From positions 1,922,001 through 1,986,000 of the forward strand of contig NZ_VFMS01000001.1 in the NCBI RefSeq assembly GCF_006715165.1: a DNA stretch of 64,000 nt. Direction: 5' to 3'. The position numbers and the translations under genes were made by a program. The stretch comes from Arthrobacter sp. SLBN-122. Lineage in GTDB: Bacteria; Actinomycetota; Actinomycetes; Actinomycetales; Micrococcaceae. The notes under the pieces were generated by a model. That model was not told where the DNA came from. It saw only the letters and a program-made list of their open reading frames with translations, and did not search any database. Positions within the stretch are counted from its first letter, which is position 1, and each line of letters opens with the position of its first letter. This document shows, piece after piece, positions 25,974-33,741 of the stretch.

Positions 25974-27173
25974 ATGAAAATAACCAACCTCGATACCGTG
26001 GTGGTGGACTTCTACCGGACCAACCTCATCTTCGTCCTGCTCACCACCGATGAAGGCCTCACCGGTCTCGCCGAGGCCACCCTCGAAGGGCAGGAACACG
26101 CAGTCCGTGGCGCGGTGGCCGTCCTCGCCGATGCCGTCCGGGGCAAGGACCCCACGCGGATCACGCAGACAATTTATGAGGTGAACCGGGACGCCTATTG
26201 GCGTGGTGGTCCCGTATCGATGACCGCCCTCAGCGCCCTCGAAATGGCAATGTGGGATGTTTCGGCCCGCGCCCTTGGGGTCCCGGTGCACCGGATGCTG
26301 GGTGGGCAGGTCCGTGACAGGGTCCGGGCCTACGCCAACGGCTGGTTCTCCGGAGTCAAGACGCCTGAAGAATTTGCCGAGGCAGCCATACAAACAGTTG
26401 CGCAGGGTTTCCGTGGACTGAAGTGGGACCCGTTCGAGGCTGCGGACCTGATCCTCGGGCCTGGGGACCTCCGGCGCATGCTTGAGCCCGTTGCCGCGGT
26501 GCGGGAGGCGGTGGGCGATGACGTTGAGCTCTTCATAGAAGGACATGGCAGGTTCGACGTCCCCACGGCTATCCGGGTGGCGCGTGAGCTGGAACAGTTC
26601 CAGCCCGTGTTTTTCGAGGAACCGTGCCCTCCCGACGGACTCGACGCACTCATCGAGGTTCGCAGCAAGTCCCCGGTTGCCATTGCCGCGGGCGAGCGGT
26701 GGATGGGTCGGAACGTTTTCATCCCCGCCCTGGCACGCAAGGCTGTGGACTATATCCAGCCGGACGCCACGCACGCAGGGGGACTGCTGGAACTGTCCTT
26801 CATTTCAACGCTGGCGGCAGCCCACTATGTACCGTTCGCACCCCATAATCCGAGCGGGCCCCTCAGTACTGCGGCAACGCTGCAGCTTGGCGCGGCGCTG
26901 CCGAATTTCCGGTACCTGGAAATCATGGCCACAGACGTACCATGGCGCAGCGACATCTCCAATGAACGCCTCCGTCTGACGGAGGATGGCGACGTCATGA
27001 TCCCCGAAGGCGTTGGGCTGGGCATCGACCTGGACTTTGACGCGATCGCGGAGCACCCATTCACACCGCATCCCATGCGGATTTTCAGCGACGTGGTGGC
27101 TGATATCCGGCCATCGGACGCGCGGTCCTACTTCAACCTGGCACATGCAACGCCAAGCGCGTCCGACGCGTGA
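25974..27173 (+). CDS. Mandelate racemase/muconate lactonizing (enolase superfamily) dehydratase
   Basis: The 399-residue protein has the N-terminal capping domain and C-terminal barrel of the enolase superfamily. Metal ligands are the acidic residues in DVELFIEGHGRFDV, PVFFEEPCPPDGL and PVAIAAGERW; the catalytic base region has FRGLKWDPFE and the catalytic His is in PFAPHNPSGPLS. The pattern fits sugar-acid dehydratases such as galactonate or related dehydratases rather than cycloisomerases. These convert aldonic acids to 2-keto-3-deoxy acids. It is in a likely operon with the LacI gene ten bases upstream, so it may use the oxidised sugar made by the Gfo/Idh enzymes. Confidence 0.85.
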   Translation: MKITNLDTVVVDFYRTNLIFVLLTTDEGLTGLAEATLEGQEHAVRGAVAVLADAVRGKDPTRITQTIYEVNRDAYWRGGPVSMTALSALEMAMWDVSARALGVPVHRMLGGQVRDRVRAYANGWFSGVKTPEEFAEAAIQTVAQGFRGLKWDPFEAADLILGPGDLRRMLEPVAAVREAVGDDVELFIEGHGRFDVPTAIRVARELEQFQPVFFEEPCPPDGLDALIEVRSKSPVAIAAGERWMGRNVFIPALARKAVDYIQPDATHAGGLLELSFISTLAAAHYVPFAPHNPSGPLSTAATLQLGAALPNFRYLEIMATDVPWRSDISNERLRLTEDGDVMIPEGVGLGIDLDFDAIAEHPFTPHPMRIFSDVVADIRPSDARSYFNLAHATPSASDA

Positions 27174-27240
27174 CGGGCTACACCCCGATCTTCGAGCTAA
27201 CGGTGGGCGCTGCTGACGGTCAGTAACAGGCACAGCAGAA

Positions 27241-27271
27241 GGCGGCCTGGAACATGTTGTTCCAGGCCGCC
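27241..27271. terminator. Bidirectional terminator
   Basis: GGCGGCCTGGAACA (27241-27254) pairs perfectly with 27258-27271 around a three-base loop. It lies between the convergent ends of the dehydratase and xylanase genes. Confidence 0.8.
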
Positions 27272-27291
27272 GTTGGCTGTTCAGGAAATTG

Positions 27292-28458
27292 CTACTGCTG
27301 GTAGGCGGGGTGGTGGGCGTCGCGCTGCTCTCCGCCCGGGTTTGCCTTCAGGAGCGTGGACTGCAGCGCGTAGTACGAAGGCTTGCGGGTATAGTCCTCC
27401 CACATCACGGTGGCCTCGCCCTGGCCGCTGAAGAAGACGGGAACCCACGAGTACTTGTCATTGAAGCCCCAGATGGTGAAGGACTTGCAGTCCTCGACGT
27501 TCAGGCATGCTTCCAGTGCCTGCTGGTAGTAGCTGGCCTGCTTGGCCAGCTGTGCTTCAGTCGGCTTGGTCCCTGCAGCAATGTTCATGCGGACATCGAT
27601 CTCGGTCACTGCAGTTTCCAGGCCGAGGTCATCGAAGCGCTGGAGGTTCGCCTTCAGGTCGCCGGGGAAGCCGTACTGGGTGCTGAGATGGCCCTGTACG
27701 GCGAAACCGTCCACCGGGACGCCTTCGGCGAGGAGCTTCGAAATGAGGTCTACGTACGCAGTGCTCTTGGGGTTGATGCTTTCCACGCCGTAGTCATTGA
27801 AGAAGAGCTTGGCGGCAGGATCGGCTTCGTGCGCCCACCGGAAGGCGTCCGCGATGATCTCCGGACCAAGTTCACGGATCCAGATGTTGTCCGCAGTCCG
27901 GAGGGTCCCGTCACCGTTCAGGATCTCATTGGCGACGTCCCACTGCTGGATCTTCCCTGCGTAGCGTCCCACAAGTGTGGTGATGTGGTCCTTCAGGATG
28001 GAACGCAGTTCGTCCTTGCTGAAGTTGCCCTGCTCCAGCCAGGCCGGGTTCTGGCTGTGCCAGAACAGCGTGTGGCCGCGGACCACTTGGCCGTTCTGCT
28101 GCGCGAATTCAACGATCGCATCCATTTCAGCAAAGCGGTACTGGTCGCGCTGGGGGTGGATGAATTCCCACTTTGCCTGGTTCTCAGGGGAGACGGAACT
28201 GAACTCCGAGGCCAGCACGTTGCGGTACTGCTGGTCAAAGGTGAACGGGTTGGGGTACGGCATGGTCTCATGGTGCCCGCCGCCGGCAACTGCGGTGCCG
28301 ATCCGGACGTCCTTCGGCGCAGCCCAGCGCAGCGTGTCCTGCTTGGTCAGACCCGGTGCCTGCGGCTTGTCATTCTCCCCGGCGACTGCGGGCAGTGCGC
28401 TGGGGAGGACAAACGCCGACGCAAGAATGGCGGCGGCTACAGTTTTGGCAACCTTCAT
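27292..28458 (-). CDS. Secreted GH10 endo-1,4-beta-xylanase
   Basis: The 388-residue protein has a Sec signal peptide (KTVAAAILASAFVLPSALPA, cleaved near residue 27) and a single glycoside hydrolase family 10 barrel. The acid/base is Glu178 in QQWDVANEIL and the nucleophile is Glu286 in AVTEIDVRM. Substrate-cleft residues are in RGHTLFWHSQ and the closing FTIWGFNDKYSW. There is no carbohydrate-binding module. It cleaves xylan backbone outside the cell. ATG 28458 has AGGAG eight bases upstream. Its promoter contains tandem TTCCGGAA operators like those of the CE4 gene, and the LacI gene is divergent. Confidence 0.93.
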   Translation of the reverse strand: MKVAKTVAAAILASAFVLPSALPAVAGENDKPQAPGLTKQDTLRWAAPKDVRIGTAVAGGGHHETMPYPNPFTFDQQYRNVLASEFSSVSPENQAKWEFIHPQRDQYRFAEMDAIVEFAQQNGQVVRGHTLFWHSQNPAWLEQGNFSKDELRSILKDHITTLVGRYAGKIQQWDVANEILNGDGTLRTADNIWIRELGPEIIADAFRWAHEADPAAKLFFNDYGVESINPKSTAYVDLISKLLAEGVPVDGFAVQGHLSTQYGFPGDLKANLQRFDDLGLETAVTEIDVRMNIAAGTKPTEAQLAKQASYYQQALEACLNVEDCKSFTIWGFNDKYSWVPVFFSGQGEATVMWEDYTRKPSYYALQSTLLKANPGGEQRDAHHPAYQQ

Positions 28459-28507
28459 CAAGAGCTCTCCTTTGAGGTGCGAATAATCGATGCGCCAATG
28501 GCACCGA

Positions 28508-28570
28508 GACTTCCGGAAGTTTCCGGAAATGGGTGGTTGTAGACTAGAAACCTTCCGGAGGGCACGTCAA
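28508..28570 (-). promoter_or_regulatory. Xylanase promoter with TTCCGGAA operator pair
   Basis: Read leftward, TTGACG (28570-28565) and TAGTCT (28546-28541) are 18 bases apart. Just downstream, 28531-28508 holds TTTCCGGAAA and CTTCCGGAAG, two palindromes ten bases apart, and a third partial copy (CTCCGGAAG) lies within the spacer. The first 21 bases of this operator are identical to 29741-29761 upstream of the CE4 gene. Confidence 0.75.
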
Positions 28571-28643
28571 GGGTTTCGATAAAAGTTTCGCGCTGGAGCC
28601 AGCGTGCGAGAACCTATAGAGGCAGCGAAACCAGGAGGAATGC

Positions 28644-29672
28644 GTGCACGAGACCCAGCGCCCGGCAGTGACAATCTCCGCTATTGCGGCCGAGGCCGGT
28701 GTGTCCGTCCCCACGGTGTCCCGGGTGCTCAACGGCCGCAGTGACGTGTCCCCGCGTACCAGGGAAAGGGTGGAAGCGCTGCTGCGCGAGCATGGCTACC
28801 AGCGGCGGGGCAGCCGGCCAGCTGTACGCTCAGGCCTCATCGACCTCGTGTTCAACGACTTGGACAGCCCCTGGGCAGTTGAAATCATCCGCGGAGTGGA
28901 GGAGGCGGCCAACGAGGCCGGCGCGTCCACGGTGGTCTCAGCGATCCACCGCAGCGCAAGCACCACTTCAACCCGGCAGTGGCTGGACAATGTCAGCGCC
29001 AGGGCCAGCGACGGCGCAATCCTGGTTACTACGGAGCTGGACTCATCCTTACGGGCTGAACTCCAGCGGCTTGATGTCCCCGCGGTGGTAATAGACCCTG
29101 CAGGGGTACCTGATCTGGACGTGCCTACCATCGGGGCCACAAACTGGACCGGGGCTGTGAGCGCAACTGAACACCTGACCGGTCTGGGCCACCAGCGAAT
29201 TGGCTTTGTTGCAGGGGTGCCGGGCTTGTGGTGCAGCCGTGCCCGCCTGGACGGCTACCGGGCCGGCCTTGATGCTGCCGGTATAGCCTTTGATCCCGCA
29301 TTGGTGGTTGAGGGTGACTTTGATTATGAGTCCGGATTCCGGGCGGGACAGACCCTGCTGGAGTTGGCCAGCCCACCGACGGCGGTCTTCGCTGCCAGTG
29401 ACCAGATGGCCCTCGGCGTATACGAGGCAGTACGCAAGAAAGGCCTAAGGGTGCCCGAAGATGTCAGTGTTCTGGGCTTCGACGATCTTCCCGAAGCCCG
29501 CTGGGCCTCTCCTCCGCTCACTACAGTGCGGCAGCCGCTTGCCGACATGGGCAAGCTGGCGGCGCGCACGGTGCTTCGGATGGTGCACGGCGAAGCCGTC
29601 GACAGTCCCCGGGTGGAACTGGCCACCAGGCTTGTAACCAGGGAGAGCACCGCGGCGCCCCGCAGGAACTGA
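28644..29672 (+). CDS. LacI-family regulator of the xylan locus
   Basis: The 342-residue regulator has a LacI HTH (TISAIAAEAGVSVPTVSRVL, NGRSDVSPRTRERVEALLRE) and a ligand-binding domain (FNDLDSPWAVEIIRGVEEAA; AVFAASDQMALGVYEAVRKK). The start is GTG 28644 behind AGGAGG. It is divergent from the xylanase and upstream of the deacetylase, and the shared TTCCGGAA operators (CG at the palindrome centre, as expected for LacI proteins) mark both enzyme promoters. It is probably a repressor released by xylo-oligosaccharides. It closely resembles the regulator at 24920 in its C-terminus (RVELATRLVTRESTA). Confidence 0.88.
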   Translation: MHETQRPAVTISAIAAEAGVSVPTVSRVLNGRSDVSPRTRERVEALLREHGYQRRGSRPAVRSGLIDLVFNDLDSPWAVEIIRGVEEAANEAGASTVVSAIHRSASTTSTRQWLDNVSARASDGAILVTTELDSSLRAELQRLDVPAVVIDPAGVPDLDVPTIGATNWTGAVSATEHLTGLGHQRIGFVAGVPGLWCSRARLDGYRAGLDAAGIAFDPALVVEGDFDYESGFRAGQTLLELASPPTAVFAASDQMALGVYEAVRKKGLRVPEDVSVLGFDDLPEARWASPPLTTVRQPLADMGKLAARTVLRMVHGEAVDSPRVELATRLVTRESTAAPRRN

Positions 29673-29705
29673 TTGCGTCTTTGCCGGTTCGGCTGCTTTG
29701 CACCC

Positions 29706-29771
29706 TTGACGGAGCCCCGGCTCGATACCTAGGCTGAGCACATTTCCGGAAACTTCCGGAAACTTCCGGAA
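29706..29771 (+). promoter_or_regulatory. CE4 deacetylase promoter with three tandem TTCCGGAA operators
   Basis: TTGACG (29706-29711) and TAGGCT (29730-29735) are 18 bases apart. Three TTCCGGAA palindromes follow at exactly 10-bp spacing (29744-29771), one helical turn each. The layout copies the xylanase promoter. Confidence 0.75.
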
Positions 29772-29798
29772 TTTTACGGTTTCTCCGAAGAGGTAGCG

Positions 29799-30530
29799 AT
29801 GAAGATGCCACGCCCACGCCCCTACGCCTTGCCCAAGGCAGTCCTGCCCCTGGCTGCCCTCGCCTTGGCCGCGGCCGCCACTGTTCCCGCAGGCCTTGCC
29901 GGCGCAGCTCCCGCCCTTGCTGACCAGGCCACGCCGGCCATCGTCGATTCGACCCGGCACGAGGGCAAATACCTGAGCCTGACGTTTGACGACGGCCCAG
30001 ACCCCGTCAACACCCCCAAGCTGCTCGCTGTGCTCGAAAACCACCATGTCAAGGCGACCTTTTGCCTCTGGGGCGACCATGTGAAACAGCACCCTGAAAT
30101 CGTCCGCCAGATAGCTGACGCCGGGCATGCGCTCTGCAACCACACCATGCATCACGACAACATGTCTGCCTGGAGTGCCGAGGCGATCAGGGCGGACCTG
30201 GAAGAAACCAGCACCCTCATCCGTCAGGCAGCTCCGGATGCCCCCATCAACTATTTCCGGGCACCTTACGGCAGCTGGGGGCCGACGCCGCAGGTGGCCG
30301 CCGACATGGGAATGCAGCCTCTTGGTTGGCGCCTTGCGATTGGTGACTGGGAGCCGCCGGGAACATCCGAGCTGGTCCGGCGTCTTGAGGAGGGCATCAC
30401 TCCGGGTGCCGTCATCCTCATGCATGACGGCGGTGGGGACCGGAACCAAACGGTGGAGGCCGTCGACCAGATCATTCCAAAACTGCGGTCAGAGGGTTGG
30501 CGTTTCGACAAGCCCGCCCGGCGTGGCTGA
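29799..30530 (+). CDS. Secreted polysaccharide deacetylase (CE4)
   Basis: The 243-residue protein has a Sec signal peptide (hydrophobic core about 14-36, cleaved near ALADQA) and a NodB/CE4 deacetylase domain. Motif 1 is SLTFDDGPDP (base Asp and metal Asp), motif 2 is HTMHHDN (metal His pair), motif 3 is FRAPYGSWGP and motif 5 is ILMHDGGGD. CE4 enzymes remove acetyl groups from xylan, chitin or peptidoglycan. Because it shares its operator with the xylanase, acetylxylan is the likely substrate; this is inferred. ATG 29799 is preceded by GAAGAGGTAGC. The CE4 core is complete. Confidence 0.9.
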   Translation: MKMPRPRPYALPKAVLPLAALALAAAATVPAGLAGAAPALADQATPAIVDSTRHEGKYLSLTFDDGPDPVNTPKLLAVLENHHVKATFCLWGDHVKQHPEIVRQIADAGHALCNHTMHHDNMSAWSAEAIRADLEETSTLIRQAAPDAPINYFRAPYGSWGPTPQVAADMGMQPLGWRLAIGDWEPPGTSELVRRLEEGITPGAVILMHDGGGDRNQTVEAVDQIIPKLRSEGWRFDKPARRG

Positions 30531-30602
30531 CATCAGGCCGTAGGTGCCCGGTCCTTTGGAGATTTGGTGCCTCCAGCAGCAAGCGCCGGACGGCCTCGAA
30601 AA

Positions 30603-30650
30603 AACGGCGGCTGCCGCCCTCGGGGGATGGACTGGTAGGCAGCCGCCGTT
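30603..30650. terminator. Bidirectional terminator
   Basis: AACGGCGGCTGCC (30603-30615) pairs perfectly with 30638-30650. The flanking A-run (30599-30604) supplies a U-tract leftward. It separates the convergent CE4 and LacI genes. Confidence 0.7.
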
Positions 30651-30662
30651 GCGGATTGTGTG

Positions 30663-31766
30663 CTAGGCCTTTACGGCTTCCAGCCCGGGCATGTCCGCTG
30701 CCGCAGTCCGGCATGGCCCCACAGAACCCCGGCGCACCAGGGTGGCCGTGAACTGCGCAGGAGCGGCAGGTGGCAGCCCCTCCATCTGCCGGATCAGCGC
30801 CTTGGCTGCTGCAACGCCCATGTTGTAGACCGGCTGGGCGATCACGGTCAGGGGCGGCGCGGTGAGCCGGGTCCATGCGAAGTCGTCGTACATCAGGAAT
30901 GAAACGTCGGCCGGAATGGACAGGCCCAATTGCTGGATCGCTTCCACCACGCTGAGGGCAATCAGGCCGTCCGAAGCCACCACTGCCGTAGCCCGGTCCG
31001 GCCCGCGGAGCACCTCGCGCGTGATGCTGCGGATTGAATCGGCGTCGCCGGCATTCAATCTGACCAGGTCCTCCGGAAAGGGCAGCCCCGCCTCCAAAAA
31101 AGCCTGCCGCATCCCCTCTATGCGGTCCGCAATCTGGGAGGACTTCAGGGTGATGCCCGTGCTGTACGGGGCGTCCGTCCGCAAGGTGGAGATGAAGGCG
31201 ATGCGCCGGTGCCCGGCCTCGAGCAGATACTGCGTGGCCTCCCGGGAAATCCGGGCCATGTCCACTGCCATGGTCTCCACCTGGAGGTCCCCTGCGGTGC
31301 GGTCGATGAAGACCAGCGGGCGGCCGGAGCGGTGCACCTCCTGCAGGTGTCCGGTGTCCACGGATGAGGCCGGTGCGACGATAAGTCCGTCCACCCGCTT
31401 GTCCAGCAGGACCCGCACCGCGTCCACTTCCGCCGCCCGGTCCTCATCGGTGTTGACCAGGATGACGTTGTAGCCGGCTTTCTTCGCCGTGTCGGTGATG
31501 CCGCGCGTAGCAAGGCCGAAATGCGGGTTTTCGATGTCACCCACCACCACCCCAATGGTGTGGGATTTCCCCGTGTTCATGCTTCGGGCCAACTCGTTCG
31601 GCCGGTAGGAGAGTGCCTCCGCGGCAGCGAGGACGCGCTCGCGGACGTCGTCGCTGACGGCCCCGTAATTGCCCAGCGCACGGGCAGCCTGGGCCTTCGA
31701 AACCTGCGCAGCCTTTGCGACGTCAGCAACTGTTACGTCCCGGCGTCGTGCTCCATCACCGTTCAT
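30663..31766 (-). CDS. LacI-family regulator of the amino-acid-type ABC locus
   Basis: The 367-residue protein has a LacI HTH (TVADVAKAAQVSKAQAARAL, NYGAVSDDVRERVLAAAEAL) and a full effector domain (TIGVVVGDIENPHFGLATRG). The recognition helix KAQAARALG is unusual beside the common APTVSRVLN. ATG 31766 follows GAAAGG. It is divergent from the ABC operon at 31940, and two operator-like palindromes sit between them. LacI regulators normally sense sugars, so control of a polar-amino-acid-type importer suggests an unusual ligand such as a sugar-amino-acid conjugate or opine. That is speculative. Confidence 0.85.
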   Translation of the reverse strand: MNGDGARRRDVTVADVAKAAQVSKAQAARALGNYGAVSDDVRERVLAAAEALSYRPNELARSMNTGKSHTIGVVVGDIENPHFGLATRGITDTAKKAGYNVILVNTDEDRAAEVDAVRVLLDKRVDGLIVAPASSVDTGHLQEVHRSGRPLVFIDRTAGDLQVETMAVDMARISREATQYLLEAGHRRIAFISTLRTDAPYSTGITLKSSQIADRIEGMRQAFLEAGLPFPEDLVRLNAGDADSIRSITREVLRGPDRATAVVASDGLIALSVVEAIQQLGLSIPADVSFLMYDDFAWTRLTAPPLTVIAQPVYNMGVAAAKALIRQMEGLPPAAPAQFTATLVRRGSVGPCRTAAADMPGLEAVKA

Positions 31767-31830
31767 CTTCACCTTTCGACGGGGCTGTTGACGCCCCGTG
31801 TGACTTCAGCTACATTTCTATCCATCGATG

Positions 31831-31869
31831 TGAGTCCGGTCTCAATCCTAGGGTATGAGACCGGACTCA
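31831..31869. promoter_or_regulatory. Double LacI operator between divergent genes
   Basis: TGAGTCCGGTCTCA (31831-31844) and its exact reverse complement TGAGACCGGACTCA (31856-31869) flank an 11-base spacer. Each arm is itself a near-palindrome with CG at the centre, as expected of LacI operators, so this is probably two binding sites 25 bp centre to centre. Confidence 0.7.
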
Positions 31870-31939
31870 ACAAGAGCATCGGCGACTTTCTTCGGCGGCC
31901 CTGACAGCACCGCCTTCCCACCAACGATTGGACAACGCT

Positions 31940-32797
31940 GTGAAGAAAAAGAATCTCCGACCTGCCGGAATTGCCGCGGCAGCCCTGGCCGCCGTCCTGG
32001 CGCTCTCCGGCTGCAGCTCCACCTCCGCCGCCTCCACCACCGAGAACAACCCCTACGGACTGATCCAGCCCGGCACCGTCCGGGTGGCAAGCCTGGGTGA
32101 CTCCAAGCCCTACACGTTCGCCGACGCCTCCGGGAACTTCACCGGCTTCGACGTGGAACTCTTCAAGGATGTGGCCCACCGGGCCGGTGTGGACAACGTG
32201 GTCTTCACCGGACAGGACTTCTCGGGCCTCCTTGCCGCGGTTGCCAACGGGCAGTTCGATGCCGGTGTTGCAGCCATCGGCATCACGGACAAGCGGAAGG
32301 AAACCGTGGACTTCTCCGACGGTTACCTTGCCGGCTACCTGACCGTCATCACCACCAAAACCTCCGGCATCACCGGTGCGGACGGGCTGGCAGGCAAACG
32401 CCTGGGCGTGGTCCAGGGAACATTGCAGGAAGCCTACGCGGTCAAGAACTTCACTTCGGCCAGCCTGGTCCGCTTCCCCGACAACAACACCGCCATCGCC
32501 GCGGTGAACAGCGGAACCGTGGACGCGCACTTCCTGGACTACGAGGCCGCCAAGGCCTACCAGGAGCAGCACGGCCTGGTCAGCGCCGCTGACATCCCCT
32601 CCTTCGATGCTCCGGCAGGGTTCGCGGTAGCCAAGGGCAAGACGGCCTTCAAGGAAGCCCTGAACACGGGGTTGGCCGCAGCCATGGAGGACGGCACCTG
32701 GAAGAAGCTCTACCAGAAGTGGTTCCCGGGCTCGCCGATGCCCGAGCAGTACCTGCCCAAGGCCGAACAGACCGCGTCGCCCACACCGGCCAAATAG
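31940..32797 (+). CDS. Amino-acid-type ABC transporter substrate-binding lipoprotein
   Basis: The 285-residue protein has a lipoprotein signal ([16 protein letters not shown]) and a family-3 solute-binding fold ([55 protein letters not shown]). These bind polar amino acids, opines or similar. Start GTG 31940 puts the basic residues directly before the hydrophobic core; a TTG at 31928 is the alternative. Its last codons and stop are part of a 15-16 bp tandem repeat that runs on past the gene. It is the first gene of an operon with permease, ATPase and oxidoreductases. Confidence 0.88.
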   Translation: MKKKNLRPAGIAAAALAAVLALSGCSSTSAASTTENNPYGLIQPGTVRVASLGDSKPYTFADASGNFTGFDVELFKDVAHRAGVDNVVFTGQDFSGLLAAVANGQFDAGVAAIGITDKRKETVDFSDGYLAGYLTVITTKTSGITGADGLAGKRLGVVQGTLQEAYAVKNFTSASLVRFPDNNTAIAAVNSGTVDAHFLDYEAAKAYQEQHGLVSAADIPSFDAPAGFAVAKGKTAFKEALNTGLAAAMEDGTWKKLYQKWFPGSPMPEQYLPKAEQTASPTPAK

Positions 32798-32846
32798 GCA
32801 CCGGCCAAATAGGCACCAGGCCAAATAGGCACCAGGCCAAATATGG
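32784..32846 (+). repeat. Tandem repeat of four 15-17 bp units including the stop codon
   Basis: CACCGGCCAAATAGG occurs at 32784-32798 and 32799-32813, CACCAGGCCAAATAGG at 32814-32829, and a variant ending ATATGG at 32830-32846. The first unit contains the TAG stop of the binding protein, so the end of the gene has been duplicated in tandem, probably by slippage. Confidence 0.85.
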
Positions 32847-32921
32847 CCAGGCACGTAAGCGCCTGGCCAGCAGACCCTTTGGCCACCTGACCGGGCGGGC
32901 CGCCCTCCGCGGCCCGCCCGG
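32844..32921 (+). promoter_or_regulatory. Two intercistronic hairpins between binding protein and permease
   Basis: TGGCCAGGC (32844-32852) pairs with 32861-32869. CCGGGCGGGCCGC (32891-32903) pairs perfectly with 32909-32921 around a five-base loop. Strong hairpins after a binding-protein gene usually stabilise its mRNA or attenuate downstream genes, giving more binding protein than permease. No T-run follows. Confidence 0.65.
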
Positions 32922-32952
32922 CACCTCCCATCATCTACCTCTGAGAGCAACC

Positions 32953-33741
32953 ATGGACTGGCTCAACACCATCATCCGTACCTTCTTCGACTTCGGCGCT
33001 ATGGCCGAGGTCCTGCCCCAACTCCTGGCGGTCGGCCTGCTGAACACGCTGATCATCTCCATTGCCGCCACCGTCCTTGGCACGGTGCTGGGCATGGTGG
33101 TGGCCGTCATGGGCATCTCACCCTCCAAATGGCTGCGCGTCCCGGCCAGGATCTACACGGACCTGTTCCGGGGCCTGCCCGCCATCCTCACCATCCTGCT
33201 GATCGGGCAGGGCTTTGCCCGGCTCAGCCAATCCATCTTCGGCCCGTCGCCCTACCCGCTGGGCATCATCGCGCTGAGCCTGATCGCCAGCGCCTACATC
33301 GGCGAGATCTTCCGCGCCGGGATCCTCAGCGTGGACAAGGGCCAGGGCGAGGCCTGCCGTGCCCTGGGCATGAGCTACGCCAAGTCCATGGCCCTGGTGG
33401 TGGTGCCCCAGGGCGTCCGCCGGGTCCTTCCGGCCCTGGTGAACCAGTTCATCGCCATCGTCAAGGACTCCTCCCTGGTGTACTTCCTGGGCCTGCTGGT
33501 CACCGAACGCGAACTCTTCCGCGTGGGCCAGGACGCCGCGGTGCTGTCCGGCAACCTTTCACCCCTGGTGGCCGCCGGCCTCCTCTACCTGGTGATCACC
33601 GTCCCGCTGACGCACCTGGTGAATTACTTCGACAACAAGTTCCGCACCGGCCGCCGCCGCGCCGCACCGCCCACCAGCGGCCTGAAGGAAGTCAAGGAAC
33701 TCGACGCGGCCTCGCCGCTCACAGCCGGGAGCAACACATGA
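32953..33741 (+). CDS. Amino-acid-type ABC transporter permease
   Basis: The 262-residue permease of the HisMQ type has about five membrane helices and the family loop AGILSVDKGQGEACRALGMS, the equivalent of the EAA motif. Upstream is the typical LFRGLPAILTILLIGQGFAR. There is only one permease, so the transporter is probably a homodimer. ATG 32953 starts after the two hairpins; the frame upstream is open but repeat-derived. Its stop overlaps the ATPase start by four bases. The hydrophilic C-terminal tail (about 30 residues) is extra. Confidence 0.9.
   Translation: MDWLNTIIRTFFDFGAMAEVLPQLLAVGLLNTLIISIAATVLGTVLGMVVAVMGISPSKWLRVPARIYTDLFRGLPAILTILLIGQGFARLSQSIFGPSPYPLGIIALSLIASAYIGEIFRAGILSVDKGQGEACRALGMSYAKSMALVVVPQGVRRVLPALVNQFIAIVKDSSLVYFLGLLVTERELFRVGQDAAVLSGNLSPLVAAGLLYLVITVPLTHLVNYFDNKFRTGRRRAAPPTSGLKEVKELDAASPLTAGSNT

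Noticed and set aside
32784..32846. CRISPR-like or satellite repeat
   Set aside because: Units are contiguous without spacers and only 15-17 bp, and they begin inside a gene, so this is a tandem duplication.
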